Shown here: positions 49,615-58,150 of the stretch, piece after piece
Position numbering within the stretch: position 1 is the first letter of the stretch
Layout: the number at the start of each line of letters is the position of its first letter
Source: Volucribacter amazonae
GTDB taxonomy: Bacteria > Pseudomonadota > Gammaproteobacteria > Enterobacterales > Pasteurellaceae
Direction of reading: 5' to 3'
DNA length: 64,000 bases
Assembly (NCBI RefSeq): GCF_029783845.1
Contig: NZ_LWID01000001.1
Span: 1,992,501-2,056,500 of the forward strand
The notes under the pieces: generated by a model
What the model saw: the letters and a program-made list of their open reading frames with translations, nothing else
Told to the model about the DNA's origin: nothing
Database searches by the model: none
Translations under genes and position numbers: made by a program

Positions 49615-50439
49615 ATGCAATTTTCCAAAATGCATGGTTTAGGCAATGATTTTGTGGTGGTTGATGGGGTAACGCAAAATGTGTATTTTGCGGAAGAAAC
49701 TATTCGGCGTTTAGCTGATCGTCATCGTGGTATTGGTTTTGATCAACTGTTGCTGGTTGAGCCGCCTTATGATCCTGAATTAGATTTTCATTATCGTATT
49801 TTTAATGCGGACGGCAGTGAAGTGGCACAATGTGGCAATGGGGCAAGGTGTTTTGCTCGTTTTGTTTATTTGAAAGGATTAACCAATAAGAAAAATATTG
49901 CGGTGAGTACGCAAAGTGGCAAAATGCGGTTGATCTTAAATGATGATGACACTGTGCGGGTTGATATGGGCGAGCCAATTTGGGAACCCAATAAAATTCC
50001 GTTTATCGCTAATCGCTTTGAAAAAAATTATATTATTCGCACCGATATTCAGACGGTGTTATGTGGTGCGGTATCTATGGGTAATCCTCATTGCGTTGTA
50101 CAAGTTGATGATATTAATCAAGCGAATGTTGAGCAATTAGGGCCTTTATTGGAACAGCACGAGCGTTTTCCTGAGCGTGTGAATGTGGGCTTTATGCAAG
50201 TGATAAATCGGCAACAGATTAAACTTAGGGTCTATGAACGAGGGGCAGGCGAAACCCAAGCCTGTGGTAGCGGTGCTTGTGCGGCGGCGGCAGTTGGGAT
50301 AATGCAAGGCTTGCTAGATAATAAAGTCCAAGTGGATTTACTCGGTGGACGATTACACATTGAATGGCAAGGGGAAGGACATCATTTATATATGACTGGT
50401 TCTGCCACCCATATTTATGATGGTGTGATAAAACTCTAG
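49615..50439 (+). CDS. dapF: Diaminopimelate epimerase
   Basis: The 274-residue cofactor-independent epimerase converts LL- to meso-diaminopimelate for lysine and peptidoglycan. The two catalytic Cys are in NADGSEVAQCGNGARCFARF (Cys73 region) and in RGAGETQACGSGACAAA (Cys217 region). FSKMHGLGNDFVVVD is the N-terminal signature. AGGATAGG precedes the ATG. It begins the dapF-DUF484-xerC-yigB operon. Confidence 0.97.
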   Translation: MQFSKMHGLGNDFVVVDGVTQNVYFAEETIRRLADRHRGIGFDQLLLVEPPYDPELDFHYRIFNADGSEVAQCGNGARCFARFVYLKGLTNKKNIAVSTQSGKMRLILNDDDTVRVDMGEPIWEPNKIPFIANRFEKNYIIRTDIQTVLCGAVSMGNPHCVVQVDDINQANVEQLGPLLEQHERFPERVNVGFMQVINRQQIKLRVYERGAGETQACGSGACAAAAVGIMQGLLDNKVQVDLLGGRLHIEWQGEGHHLYMTGSATHIYDGVIKL

Positions 50440-50455
50440 TTGCAATAAGGATAGT

Positions 50456-51148
50456 ATGATGACACAACAAGACCCTGAATTAGCCACTGTACAATATTTG
50501 CGTGCCAATCCTGATTTTTTTCAGCGACATCAAGATTTATTAGATGAATTATCCGTTGTTCATCATAAAAAAGGCACTTTGTCATTGGTAGAAATGCAAT
50601 TACAACGGCAACGAGATCAGATTGCCTTGTTAGAGGCAAAATTAGCTGAATTAACGCAGTTGGCAGAATATAATGCCAATATTTTTTTCAGCTTAATGCC
50701 GTTGCAACAGACGTTAAGCCAAAGCCAGACGCTAGAGCAAGGGGTAAGAGTATTGAATAATTGGGCGGATACATTAGGGCTACAACAGGCTAAAATCTTG
50801 TTATTGCGTGATAGTTGGTTGCCTATTACAGATTTACCTGAACAATATTGGTTAGATCGTAAAGCCTTTGAAGTGATTAGACTTGAACGCTTAGGATTAC
50901 GCCGTTTTTATTTAGGACAGCTTAGCCACAAAGAAAAAACCTTAATTTTCCTGCCAGAAGAGTTGCCCGTAGGATCGGTGGCTTGTTGTTTATTAGGACA
51001 AGGAATAAATCAAGCGAATGCGGTATTATTGTTTAGTTCCCATGATGAAAAACATTTTCATCTTAAACAGGATACCTTCTTTTTACAGAAATTATGTGAA
51101 ATGTTAGAAACACATTTACAGCGTTGGCTAGCGGATTATCAGCAATAA
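50456..51148 (+). CDS. DUF484 family protein (YigA)
   Basis: The 230-residue cytoplasmic protein has the DUF484 layout. The N-terminal YLRANPDFFQRHQDLLDELSV is followed by a coiled coil (SLVEMQLQRQRDQIALLEAKLAEL) and a GAF-like domain (~80-225). Its role is unknown. It lies 16 bp after dapF and 14 bp before xerC, the same order as in E. coli. Two consecutive ATG codons (50456, 50459) are available. Confidence 0.88.
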   Translation: MMTQQDPELATVQYLRANPDFFQRHQDLLDELSVVHHKKGTLSLVEMQLQRQRDQIALLEAKLAELTQLAEYNANIFFSLMPLQQTLSQSQTLEQGVRVLNNWADTLGLQQAKILLLRDSWLPITDLPEQYWLDRKAFEVIRLERLGLRRFYLGQLSHKEKTLIFLPEELPVGSVACCLLGQGINQANAVLLFSSHDEKHFHLKQDTFFLQKLCEMLETHLQRWLADYQQ

Positions 51149-51162
51149 TCAATGTGAAATTT

Positions 51163-52047
51163 ATGCAACAGTGGTTACAAAAATATTGGGATTACCTGCG
51201 GATTGAACGCCAAGTTAGCCCTCATACTTTGGCAAACTATCAGCGTCAGCTTACTTGGATCGTGGCTTTATTGCAACAGCAAGGCATTGAGCAATGGCAA
51301 CAAGTGACGCCGAGTGTGGTGCGTTTTATTTTAACACAAAGCCACCAAGCGGGGTTAAAGCCAAAGAGTTTGGCATTGCGTTTATCGGCATTACGCCAAT
51401 TTTTAAGTTATTTAGTATGGCAAGGGGAATTATCCGTTAATCCAGCCACAGGCATTTCCCCGCCCAAGCCTGCAAAACATTTACCCAAAAATCTTGAGGC
51501 GGAGCAGATACAACAGTTACTTGATGATCAAAGCAACGAACCCATTGATTTACGTGATCGTGCAATAATGGAATTAATGTATAGTGCGGGGTTACGTTTA
51601 TCGGAATTGCAAGGCTTGGATCTGCAAAGTATTAATACCAGAGTGCGTGAAGTGCGAGTAATTGGAAAAGGTAATAAAGAACGCATTTTGCCCTTTGGGC
51701 GATACGCCAGCTATGCGATCCAACAATGGCTAAAGGTACGTCCCTTATTTAATCCGCAGGATAATGCCTTATTTGTGAGCCAAGTGGGCAAGCGGATTTC
51801 TCATCGGAGTATTCAAAAACGCTTGGAAAAATGGGGAATGAAACAAGGATTAAATAGCCATTTAAATCCCCATAAATTACGCCATTCTTTTGCTACGCAT
51901 ATGCTTGAGGCAAGTGCCGATTTGCGTGCAGTACAAGAATTATTAGGACACGCCAATTTATCTACCACCCAAATTTATACCCATTTAAACTTTCAGCATT
52001 TGGCGGCGGTGTATGATTCAGCACACCCAAGGGCGAAAAAGAAATAA
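51163..52047 (+). CDS. xerC: Site-specific tyrosine recombinase XerC
   Basis: This 294-residue recombinase resolves chromosome dimers at dif with XerD. The N-terminal core-binding domain (~1-90) precedes the catalytic domain with Arg in SAGLRLSELQGLD, Lys in GKGNKER, HKLRHSFATHML (His-x-x-Arg), LLGHANLSTTQIYTHL (His and the nucleophile Tyr). ATG 51163 matches the family N-terminus (MQQWLQKYWDYLRIERQVSPHT); the upstream frame overlaps DUF484. Confidence 0.95.
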   Translation: MQQWLQKYWDYLRIERQVSPHTLANYQRQLTWIVALLQQQGIEQWQQVTPSVVRFILTQSHQAGLKPKSLALRLSALRQFLSYLVWQGELSVNPATGISPPKPAKHLPKNLEAEQIQQLLDDQSNEPIDLRDRAIMELMYSAGLRLSELQGLDLQSINTRVREVRVIGKGNKERILPFGRYASYAIQQWLKVRPLFNPQDNALFVSQVGKRISHRSIQKRLEKWGMKQGLNSHLNPHKLRHSFATHMLEASADLRAVQELLGHANLSTTQIYTHLNFQHLAAVYDSAHPRAKKK

Positions 52048-52057
52048 GGAGAAAGCA

Positions 52058-52771
52058 ATGCGTTTTTATCGGAGATTAAGTGAGTTTAAATTAATCAGCT
52101 TTGATCTTGATGATACCTTATATGATAACCGCCCTGTCATCATTCAGGCAGAACAGGCTTTTGTGGATTATCTTGCTCAACGTAGCGGTATTGCTCAAGT
52201 GAATTTAAGCTATTGGCAATATTGGAAACAACAAATAGCACAACAAAATCCCTTATTATGTGAAAATGTGGTGCAATGGCGGCGTGAAATCTTACGCCAA
52301 TTATTGCTTGCACATCAACGAAGTGCGGTGGATATTGAAAAAATTATTGCCGATTGTTTGCAGGAATTCGTGCAGTGGCGACATCAAATTCAACTTCCCA
52401 AGCAAAGCATTGAGGTACTTAATCAATTAGCACAAAAATACCCACTTGTAGCCTTAACCAATGGCAATGTTGAGCCGAGCAAGATTGGTTTAAACCAATT
52501 TGATTTAGTATTGCGTGGTGGCGAGCATGGGCGAGCCAAACCTCATCAAGATTTATTTCAGCAAGCCTGCGATAATTTTCATATTGCCCCACAACAACTC
52601 TTGCATATTGGTGATAATCTCTTAACGGATATACAAGGGGCAATTCAAGCAGGTTGCCAAGCCGTATGGCTAAATAATGAAAATACCCCATTAATACAAC
52701 AACCTCAAGCGAGGTTATTGCCAACCTTAGAAATTAGCCAACTTAGCCAATTATTGGCATTGCTAGATTAA
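52058..52771 (+). CDS. yigB: HAD-family phosphatase YigB
   Basis: The 237-residue HAD hydrolase has motif I SFDLDDTLYDN (nucleophile Asp), motif II ALTNGN, motif III Lys in GRAKPHQDLF, and motif IV LHIGDNLLTDIQGA. YigB dephosphorylates FMN and the riboflavin intermediate ARPP in E. coli. AAGGAG precedes the ATG at 52058. It closes the dapF operon, 13 bp from convergent folB. An uptake signal is inside near 52322. Confidence 0.92.
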   Translation: MRFYRRLSEFKLISFDLDDTLYDNRPVIIQAEQAFVDYLAQRSGIAQVNLSYWQYWKQQIAQQNPLLCENVVQWRREILRQLLLAHQRSAVDIEKIIADCLQEFVQWRHQIQLPKQSIEVLNQLAQKYPLVALTNGNVEPSKIGLNQFDLVLRGGEHGRAKPHQDLFQQACDNFHIAPQQLLHIGDNLLTDIQGAIQAGCQAVWLNNENTPLIQQPQARLLPTLEISQLSQLLALLD

Positions 52772-52784
52772 ATTCAGCAGAGAA

Positions 52785-53144
52785 TTAGGCGCAATTCCCT
52801 CGTTCAATAATAATCCCCACATTGCGGGCTTGTGCTACGGCTTTAGGTTTGCTTAATTTCAAACGTAACCAAGGGATTTGAAATTGTTGTTGTAATTGCT
52901 GTGCTACTTCATTGGCAACCCGTTCAAGCAATAAAAAAGGTTTGCTTTCAACATAATCAATAATAAATTGGCTTACTTCCGCATAATTTAAACAATGATT
53001 CACATCATCGCTTTCCCCTGCTTTACGGCTATCCCATGCCATTTCAAGATCAAAAATTAATGTTTGTTTAATTTGTTGTTCCCAATCATAAATCCCAATT
53101 TGGGCAAAGACGGTTAAGCCTTCAATAAAAATACGATCTTGCAT
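52785..53144 (-). CDS. folB: Dihydroneopterin aldolase FolB
   Basis: The 119-residue enzyme cleaves dihydroneopterin in folate synthesis. It starts MQDRIFIEGLTVFAQIGIYDWEQQIKQTLIFDLEM, has the YAEVSQFI and LLERVANEVAQQLQ blocks and ends with LSKPKAVAQARNVGIIIER, all FolB-typical (some quoted in part). It is divergent from plsY, as folB and plsY are in E. coli. Confidence 0.95.
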   Translation of the reverse strand: MQDRIFIEGLTVFAQIGIYDWEQQIKQTLIFDLEMAWDSRKAGESDDVNHCLNYAEVSQFIIDYVESKPFLLLERVANEVAQQLQQQFQIPWLRLKLSKPKAVAQARNVGIIIERGNCA

Positions 53145-53246
53145 TGATATACCTCATAAAAATAATGATATTTTAAAATTCCGTTAGGCGTATGCTATCA
53201 ATTTTCGCTACAATAGACGAACAAAATTTTGGCGGGAGAAAAAGGA

Positions 53247-53846
53247 ATGAACCTATTTGCGATCTTTTATATGTTATGTGCCTATTTATTAGGCTCAATT
53301 TCCAGTGCCATTTTATTTTGCCACCTTGCCAGATTGCCCGATCCCCGCACACAAGGTTCACAAAACCCCGGGGCAACCAATGTATTGCGCATAGGCGGAA
53401 AGTGGTTGGCTTTAGCGGTATTATTGTGCGATATATTAAAAGGTATGCTACCTGTTTGGTTAGGTTATTATTTAGGTTTAACCCAATTTGAATTAGGTAT
53501 GGTGGCATTGGCGGCTTGTTTAGGTCATATTTTTCCTATTTTCTTTAAATTTAAAGGCGGAAAAGGGGTGGCAACTGCTTTTGGCGCAATCGCCCCCATA
53601 GATTGGTCTGTGGCTGGGGCTATGGTGGCTTGTTGGTTACTTGTTTTCTTAGTCAGTGGTTATTCTTCACTAAGTGCAGTGATTACCGCCTTAATTATTC
53701 CTTTTGTTGTTTGGTGGGTAAAACCCGAATTTACTTTCCCCGTGGCGCTTGTTTGTTGCCTACTCATTTACCGCCACCATGATAATATCCAGCGTTTATG
53801 GCGAGGGCAGGAAGATAAAGTGTGGAATAAGTTGAAATGGAAGTAG
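53247..53846 (+). CDS. plsY: Acyl-phosphate:glycerol-3-phosphate acyltransferase PlsY
   Basis: This 199-residue membrane protein has five hydrophobic segments and performs the first acylation in phospholipid synthesis with PlsX-made acyl phosphate. The three motifs are present: LLGSISSAILFC, GSQNPGATNVLRIGGK and HIFPIFFKFKGGKGVATAFG. ATG 53247 has AAAGGA directly before it; the earlier in-frame ATG (53229) lacks support. Confidence 0.95.
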   Translation: MNLFAIFYMLCAYLLGSISSAILFCHLARLPDPRTQGSQNPGATNVLRIGGKWLALAVLLCDILKGMLPVWLGYYLGLTQFELGMVALAACLGHIFPIFFKFKGGKGVATAFGAIAPIDWSVAGAMVACWLLVFLVSGYSSLSAVITALIIPFVVWWVKPEFTFPVALVCCLLIYRHHDNIQRLWRGQEDKVWNKLKWK

Positions 53847-53864
53847 AATTTATTTGGTTATGAG

Positions 53865-53898
53865 AAAAAAGTGCAGTGAATTTTACCGCACTTTTTTT
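53865..53898. terminator. Uptake-signal-type hairpin after plsY
   Basis: AAAAAAGTGCAGT (one base off the uptake signal) pairs with ACCGCACTTTTTT across a short loop, giving a T-run on one side and an A-run on the other. It is a typical Haemophilus terminator made of inverted uptake signals, one of them degenerate. Confidence 0.8.
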
Positions 53899-53944
53899 AT
53901 TTGATTAATTACTGCTATATATAATAAACTCTAGTTTTTCTAAA

Positions 53945-54105
53945 AATAGTCGTTCCACTTTAAAATGAGACAAGGGGAGACAGTATAAATGGTACACGAA
54001 GTATGCCAATAGGATATTATTCTAAAGTGAGACGATTATACATTGAAATAATATTGCATTGACACCCTTTGCTACATTGTCTTATTACAAATTGAAAAAA
54101 GGATA
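53945..54105. repeat. MITE-like repeat plus a second partial copy, before menC
   Basis: A nearly full copy (53945-54040) runs from AATAGTCGTTCCACTTTAAA to TCTAAAGTGAGACGATTATA, with ACAGTATAAATGGTACACGA inside. A second shortened copy follows directly (about 54041-54105: CATTGAAATAATATTGCATT to CAAATTGAAAAAAGG). Together they fill most of the 306-bp plsY-menC spacer. Confidence 0.7.
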
Positions 54106-54152
54106 AAATAGGGTGCGAAACAAGAATTTTAATGAGATAAAAAGGTTCTTTT

Positions 54153-55157
54153 ATGACAAAACAAATCAATCTTTATCAATATAGCATTCCTGTGGACGCT
54201 CAATTAGTGTTGCGTCAGCGTTTTTTGAAAAAACGTGAGGGATTATTGGTGCGTTTATGTTGTGGCGATAATGAAGGTTGGGGAGAAATTGCCCCTTTGC
54301 CTGAGTTTAGTCAAGAAAGCCTTGAGCAAGCTAAGCAACAAACGATTGCTTGGCTAACACAATGGCATCAGGATTGTGAAGATAAATTAGCATTAACGGG
54401 ATTGTATCCCTCTGTGCAATTTGGTTTAAGTTGTGCTTTGGCGGAATTAACCCAGCAACTGGGTAAAGAGGGCTATTATCAAACGGTTCCTCTTTGTTAT
54501 GGTGATCCTGATGAATTGTATGAACAATTAGATCAAATGCCTGGGGAAAAAATTGCCAAGGTTAAGGTGGGAATGTATGAGGCAAATCGCGATGGTTTAA
54601 TTGCGGATATGTTATTAGAGGCAATCCCTGATTTAAAATTACGCCTTGATGCCAATCGTCAATGGACAATGGCGAAAGCAGAAATGTTTGCCAAATATGT
54701 TAAACCTGAACATCGTCAACGTATTCAGTTTATTGAAGAACCTTGCAAAACCCCTGAGTTAAGCCGCCAATTTGCTCAACAGACAGGCATTGCGATTGCT
54801 TGGGACGAGTCGGTGAGAGAAAGCGATTTTTTGGTAAAAAAAGAACCGCACTTGGCAGCAATTATTATTAAACCAACCTTAGTAGGGTCTTTGCAAAAAT
54901 GCGTGGAGCTAATTCAACAGGCGCATCATCAAGGTATGCAAGCGGTAATTAGTTCGTCCATTGAATCAAGTTTTGGACTAACTCAATTAGCACGCATTGC
55001 TCAACAATATACTCCGAATACGATGCCGGGATTAGATACATTAGATTTGATGGATTATCAATTAATACGCTGTTGGCCTGATAGCCCCTTGCCTGTGTTA
55101 GGTTTAGATTCTGATTTTATTCAAGAAATTCCGTTGACAGATGAAACCAACAGATAA
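54153..55157 (+). CDS. menC: o-Succinylbenzoate synthase MenC
   Basis: This 334-residue enolase-superfamily dehydratase makes o-succinylbenzoate for menaquinone. It has KVKVGMYEANRD (catalytic Lys of KxK), the metal ligands in RLDANRQW (Asp), FIEEPCKTPE (Glu) and AWDESVRE (Asp), and the second Lys in IIIKPTLVGS. GSSIESSFG is the late substrate loop (ISSSIESSFGLTQLA). No other men gene is nearby. A clear ribosome-binding site is AAAAGG before the ATG. Confidence 0.93.
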   Translation: MTKQINLYQYSIPVDAQLVLRQRFLKKREGLLVRLCCGDNEGWGEIAPLPEFSQESLEQAKQQTIAWLTQWHQDCEDKLALTGLYPSVQFGLSCALAELTQQLGKEGYYQTVPLCYGDPDELYEQLDQMPGEKIAKVKVGMYEANRDGLIADMLLEAIPDLKLRLDANRQWTMAKAEMFAKYVKPEHRQRIQFIEEPCKTPELSRQFAQQTGIAIAWDESVRESDFLVKKEPHLAAIIIKPTLVGSLQKCVELIQQAHHQGMQAVISSSIESSFGLTQLARIAQQYTPNTMPGLDTLDLMDYQLIRCWPDSPLPVLGLDSDFIQEIPLTDETNR

Positions 55158-55248
55158 GACCAGCCTTAATAAAGAACGGGTTATAATGCTCGGATTATTT
55201 TGGATTACATAAAAGATTGATCAGTTAATCCCAATAAAAGGAAATAAC

Positions 55249-55698
55249 ATGCAACATAAAATTTTAGTATTAAATGGCCCTAATCTCAATATGTTAGGTA
55301 AACGTGAGCCTAACCATTATGGGCATTTATCCTTGAGCGATATTGAGCAAAATTTACGACAATTAGTGGCTCAACAAGGGGGACAATTTGATTTTTTTCA
55401 AAGCAATAGTGAGGAAAAATTAATTGATAAAATTCACCAAAGTTTTGGTATTGTGGATTTTATTATTATTAATCCAGCGGGATTTACCCATACTTCAGTG
55501 GCATTGCGTGATGCGTTATTGGCGGTAGATATTCCTTTTGTTGAGGTACATTTGTCAAATATTCATCAACGTGAGCCTTTTCGTCATCATTCTTATTTTA
55601 GTGATGTGGCGCAGGGGGTCATTTGTGGTTTAGGGGCAAAAGGGTATGAATTTGCTGTACAATTTGCGGTTAATTTCCTCGAAAATCAAGCTAACTAG
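55249..55698 (+). CDS. aroQ: Type II 3-dehydroquinate dehydratase
   Basis: The 149-residue flavodoxin-like enzyme is the third step of the shikimate pathway. It has LNGPNLNMLGKREPNHYG with the catalytic Tyr, DFFQSNSEEKLIDKIH, the NPAGFTHTSVALRDAL block and VEVHLSNIHQREPFRHHS. AAAGG precedes the ATG. It stands upstream of accBC, as in H. influenzae. Confidence 0.97.
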   Translation: MQHKILVLNGPNLNMLGKREPNHYGHLSLSDIEQNLRQLVAQQGGQFDFFQSNSEEKLIDKIHQSFGIVDFIIINPAGFTHTSVALRDALLAVDIPFVEVHLSNIHQREPFRHHSYFSDVAQGVICGLGAKGYEFAVQFAVNFLENQAN

Positions 55699-55940
55699 CC
55701 TAAAATAACGAAAAAATCACAAAATTTTAAAGAATTTTATCGCCAAAATTAGGATTTTCAGGTAATCTTCTAGGCTGGATTTTCTATTAGCTTATTATGT
55801 ATGAGATTATTTAAGGCAAATAATGCAAAGATTAGCTTGCTAAATGCCTTGTTTAATTTTAGTTAGCAATATATTAGATGAGCAAGCATTGTTAAATGAT
55901 GTTGCCATTTGAGTAAAACAACATTTTAAACGGACTATGT

Positions 55941-56408
55941 ATGGATATTCGTAAAATCAAAAAACTTATCGAATTAGTAGAAGAATCGGGCATTATGGAA
56001 ATTGAAATTTCCGAAGGGGAAGAGTCTGTTCGTATTAGTCGTGGTTCACCCGCTCCCGTAGCAAATAATATTCAATATCAGTTACCAGCAACGCCTGCCC
56101 CTGCACCAGCAGTTGCGCCAGCCGCTCCTGCTCCAGTTGTTGAAAATACGCCTACAGCCAGTGATGAATTATTTGGACATATTATCCGTTCGCCAATGGT
56201 AGGAACATTCTATCGTAGCCCAAGTCCAGAAGCGGCTCCTTTTGTTGAGGTTGGACAAAGTGTTAAAGTCGGTGATGCCTTATGTATCGTTGAGGCAATG
56301 AAAATGATGAACCGCATTGAGGCTGATAAAGCTGGGGTAGTAAAAGCAATTTTAATTAACGATGGCACACCAGTAGAGTTTGATGAGCCATTAATTATCA
56401 TTGAATAA
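55941..56408 (+). CDS. accB: Biotin carboxyl carrier protein of acetyl-CoA carboxylase
   Basis: The 155-residue protein has an N-terminal helix region (MDIRKIKKLIELVEESGIMEIEISEGEESVRI, in part), an Ala/Pro-rich linker (~45-70) and a biotinyl domain with the biotinylation site EAMKMMN. It carries the carboxyl group for malonyl-CoA synthesis. A hairpin lies between it and accC. The 242-bp upstream region is A/T-rich and presumably regulatory, without a clear motif. Confidence 0.96.
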   Translation: MDIRKIKKLIELVEESGIMEIEISEGEESVRISRGSPAPVANNIQYQLPATPAPAPAVAPAAPAPVVENTPTASDELFGHIIRSPMVGTFYRSPSPEAAPFVEVGQSVKVGDALCIVEAMKMMNRIEADKAGVVKAILINDGTPVEFDEPLIIIE

Positions 56409-56419
56409 TCTTATTATTT

Positions 56420-56445
56420 AATAGCAGGCAATCAAGCCTGCTATT
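56420..56445 (+). terminator. Hairpin between accB and accC (possible attenuator)
   Basis: AATAGCAGGC and GCCTGCTATT are perfect 10-bp arms around AATCAA. Only a weak T-rich tail (TCATT) follows. It lies 12 bp after accB and 33 bp before accC, so it may reduce accC expression relative to accB. Confidence 0.6.
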
Positions 56446-56477
56446 TCATTGATTATGTTCAGTACAGTGGAATTATT

Positions 56478-57824
56478 ATGTTAGAAAAAGTCGTTATTGC
56501 CAATCGTGGCGAAATCGCTTTGCGTATCTTACGCGCTTGCAAAGAGCTTGGCATTAAAACGGTTGCAGTGCATTCCACCGCCGACCGTGAATTAAAACAT
56601 GTTTTATTAGCCGATGAAACAATTTGTATCGGTCCTGCACCTTCAACTAAAAGTTATTTAAATGTGCCTGCACTTATTGCCGCTGCGGAAGTAACGGGAG
56701 CTGATGCAATTCACCCTGGTTATGGTTTTCTTTCTGAAAATGCAGATTTTGCTGAGCAAGTTGAACGCTCAGGTTTTATTTTTATTGGACCTACCGCAGA
56801 TGTTATTCGTCTTATGGGTGATAAAGTCTCTGCTATTGAGGCAATGAAAAAAGCGGGAGTACCTTGTGTACCCGGATCAGATGGTCCATTGAGTAATGAT
56901 ATTAAGAAAAATAAAGCTATTGCAAAACAAATTGGTTATCCGATTATTATTAAAGCCTCTGGCGGCGGTGGCGGTCGTGGTATGCGTGTGGTACGCAATG
57001 AAGAAGCATTAGAGGAATCTATTGCCATGACTAAAGCCGAGGCAAAAGCCGCGTTTAATAATGATATGGTCTATATGGAAAAATATTTAGAAAATCCACG
57101 CCATATTGAAATCCAAGTATTAGCTGATACTCATGGCAATGCAGTGTATTTAGCTGAACGTGATTGCTCAATGCAACGCCGTCATCAAAAAGTGGTAGAA
57201 GAAGCACCAGCTCCAGGAATTAGTGAAGAAGTACGGCGTGATATTGGTGAACGTTGTGCCAATGCTTGTCGAGAAATCGGTTATCGTGGTGCAGGTACTT
57301 TTGAGTTTTTATACGAAAATGGGCAATTTTATTTTATTGAAATGAATACCCGTATTCAGGTGGAACACCCTGTTACCGAAATGATTACTGGTGTTGATTT
57401 AGTCAAAGAACAATTATTGATCGCTTCGGGTTTACCGCTTTCCTTTAAACAAGAGGATATTAAGGTAAAAGGGCATGCGTTAGAATGTCGTATTAATGCG
57501 GAAGATCCGAAAAATTTCTTACCATCACCAGGCAAAGTAACCCATTTGCATTCGCCCGGTGGTTTAGGTGTACGTTGGGATTCGCATATTTATGCAGGCT
57601 ATACCGTCCCTCCTCATTATGATTCTATGATTGCTAAATTAATTACTTATGGCGATACGAGAGAAGTAGCTATTCGCCGTATGCAAAATGCTCTTGCGGA
57701 AACCATTATTGACGGTATAAAAACCAATATTCCACTACATGATATTATCCTTAGTGATGAAAATTTCCAAAAAGGTGGAACAAATATTCATTATCTGGAA
57801 CATAAGCTAGGTATGAAAGATTAA
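56478..57824 (+). CDS. accC: Biotin carboxylase subunit of acetyl-CoA carboxylase
   Basis: This 448-residue ATP-grasp enzyme has the biotin-carboxylase N-terminal domain (VVIANRGEIALRILRACKELGI), the ATP loop IIKASGGGGGRGMRVVRNEE, the EKYLENPRHIEIQVLAD region, AERDCSMQRRHQKVVEEAPAP, and FIEMNTRIQVEHPVTEMITG (some quoted in part). It carboxylates the biotin of AccB. It is followed by a clear terminator. Confidence 0.98.
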   Translation: MLEKVVIANRGEIALRILRACKELGIKTVAVHSTADRELKHVLLADETICIGPAPSTKSYLNVPALIAAAEVTGADAIHPGYGFLSENADFAEQVERSGFIFIGPTADVIRLMGDKVSAIEAMKKAGVPCVPGSDGPLSNDIKKNKAIAKQIGYPIIIKASGGGGGRGMRVVRNEEALEESIAMTKAEAKAAFNNDMVYMEKYLENPRHIEIQVLADTHGNAVYLAERDCSMQRRHQKVVEEAPAPGISEEVRRDIGERCANACREIGYRGAGTFEFLYENGQFYFIEMNTRIQVEHPVTEMITGVDLVKEQLLIASGLPLSFKQEDIKVKGHALECRINAEDPKNFLPSPGKVTHLHSPGGLGVRWDSHIYAGYTVPPHYDSMIAKLITYGDTREVAIRRMQNALAETIIDGIKTNIPLHDIILSDENFQKGGTNIHYLEHKLGMKD

Positions 57825-57842
57825 TTGATTTATTAATAGGAT

Positions 57843-57868
57843 AAAAGGAAGAGCGATCTTCCTTTTTG
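57843..57868 (+). terminator. Terminator of accBC
   Basis: AAAAGGAAGA-GCGA-TCTTCCTTTT forms a 10-bp stem followed by TGTT. It lies 20 bp after accC. Confidence 0.8.
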
Positions 57869-57893
57869 TTAATTTAATCACAAGGAATATTGT

Positions 57894-58139
57894 ATGGAAA
57901 TAAGATCTCGTTATCAACAAGCGGCTAAAGAGGCGAAATGGGCGTTATTTGCCACTATTTTGTATTTAATCGGTTGGTTAGTCTGTGCCTATTTACCGCC
58001 CAATAGCTCAGGTCTATTCGGCTTTCCCCTTTGGTTTGAATTATCCTGCATTTATCTTCCTATAGTGTTTATTGTTGTCGCTTATTGGATAATTAAAGTG
58101 ATTTACCAAGATATTTCCCTCGATCATCAGGATAAATAG
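57894..58139 (+). CDS. yhdT: YhdT family membrane protein (DUF997)
   Basis: The 81-residue protein has two membrane segments (ALFATILYLIGWLVCAYLPP and IYLPIVFIVVAYWIIKVIY) with the GLFGFPLWFELSCIY motif between them, typical of YhdT. It lies 11 bp before panF, the same pair as in E. coli and H. influenzae. It may assist PanF, but no role is proven. Confidence 0.88.
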   Translation: MEIRSRYQQAAKEAKWALFATILYLIGWLVCAYLPPNSSGLFGFPLWFELSCIYLPIVFIVVAYWIIKVIYQDISLDHQDK

Positions 58140-58150
58140 GATAATAAATC

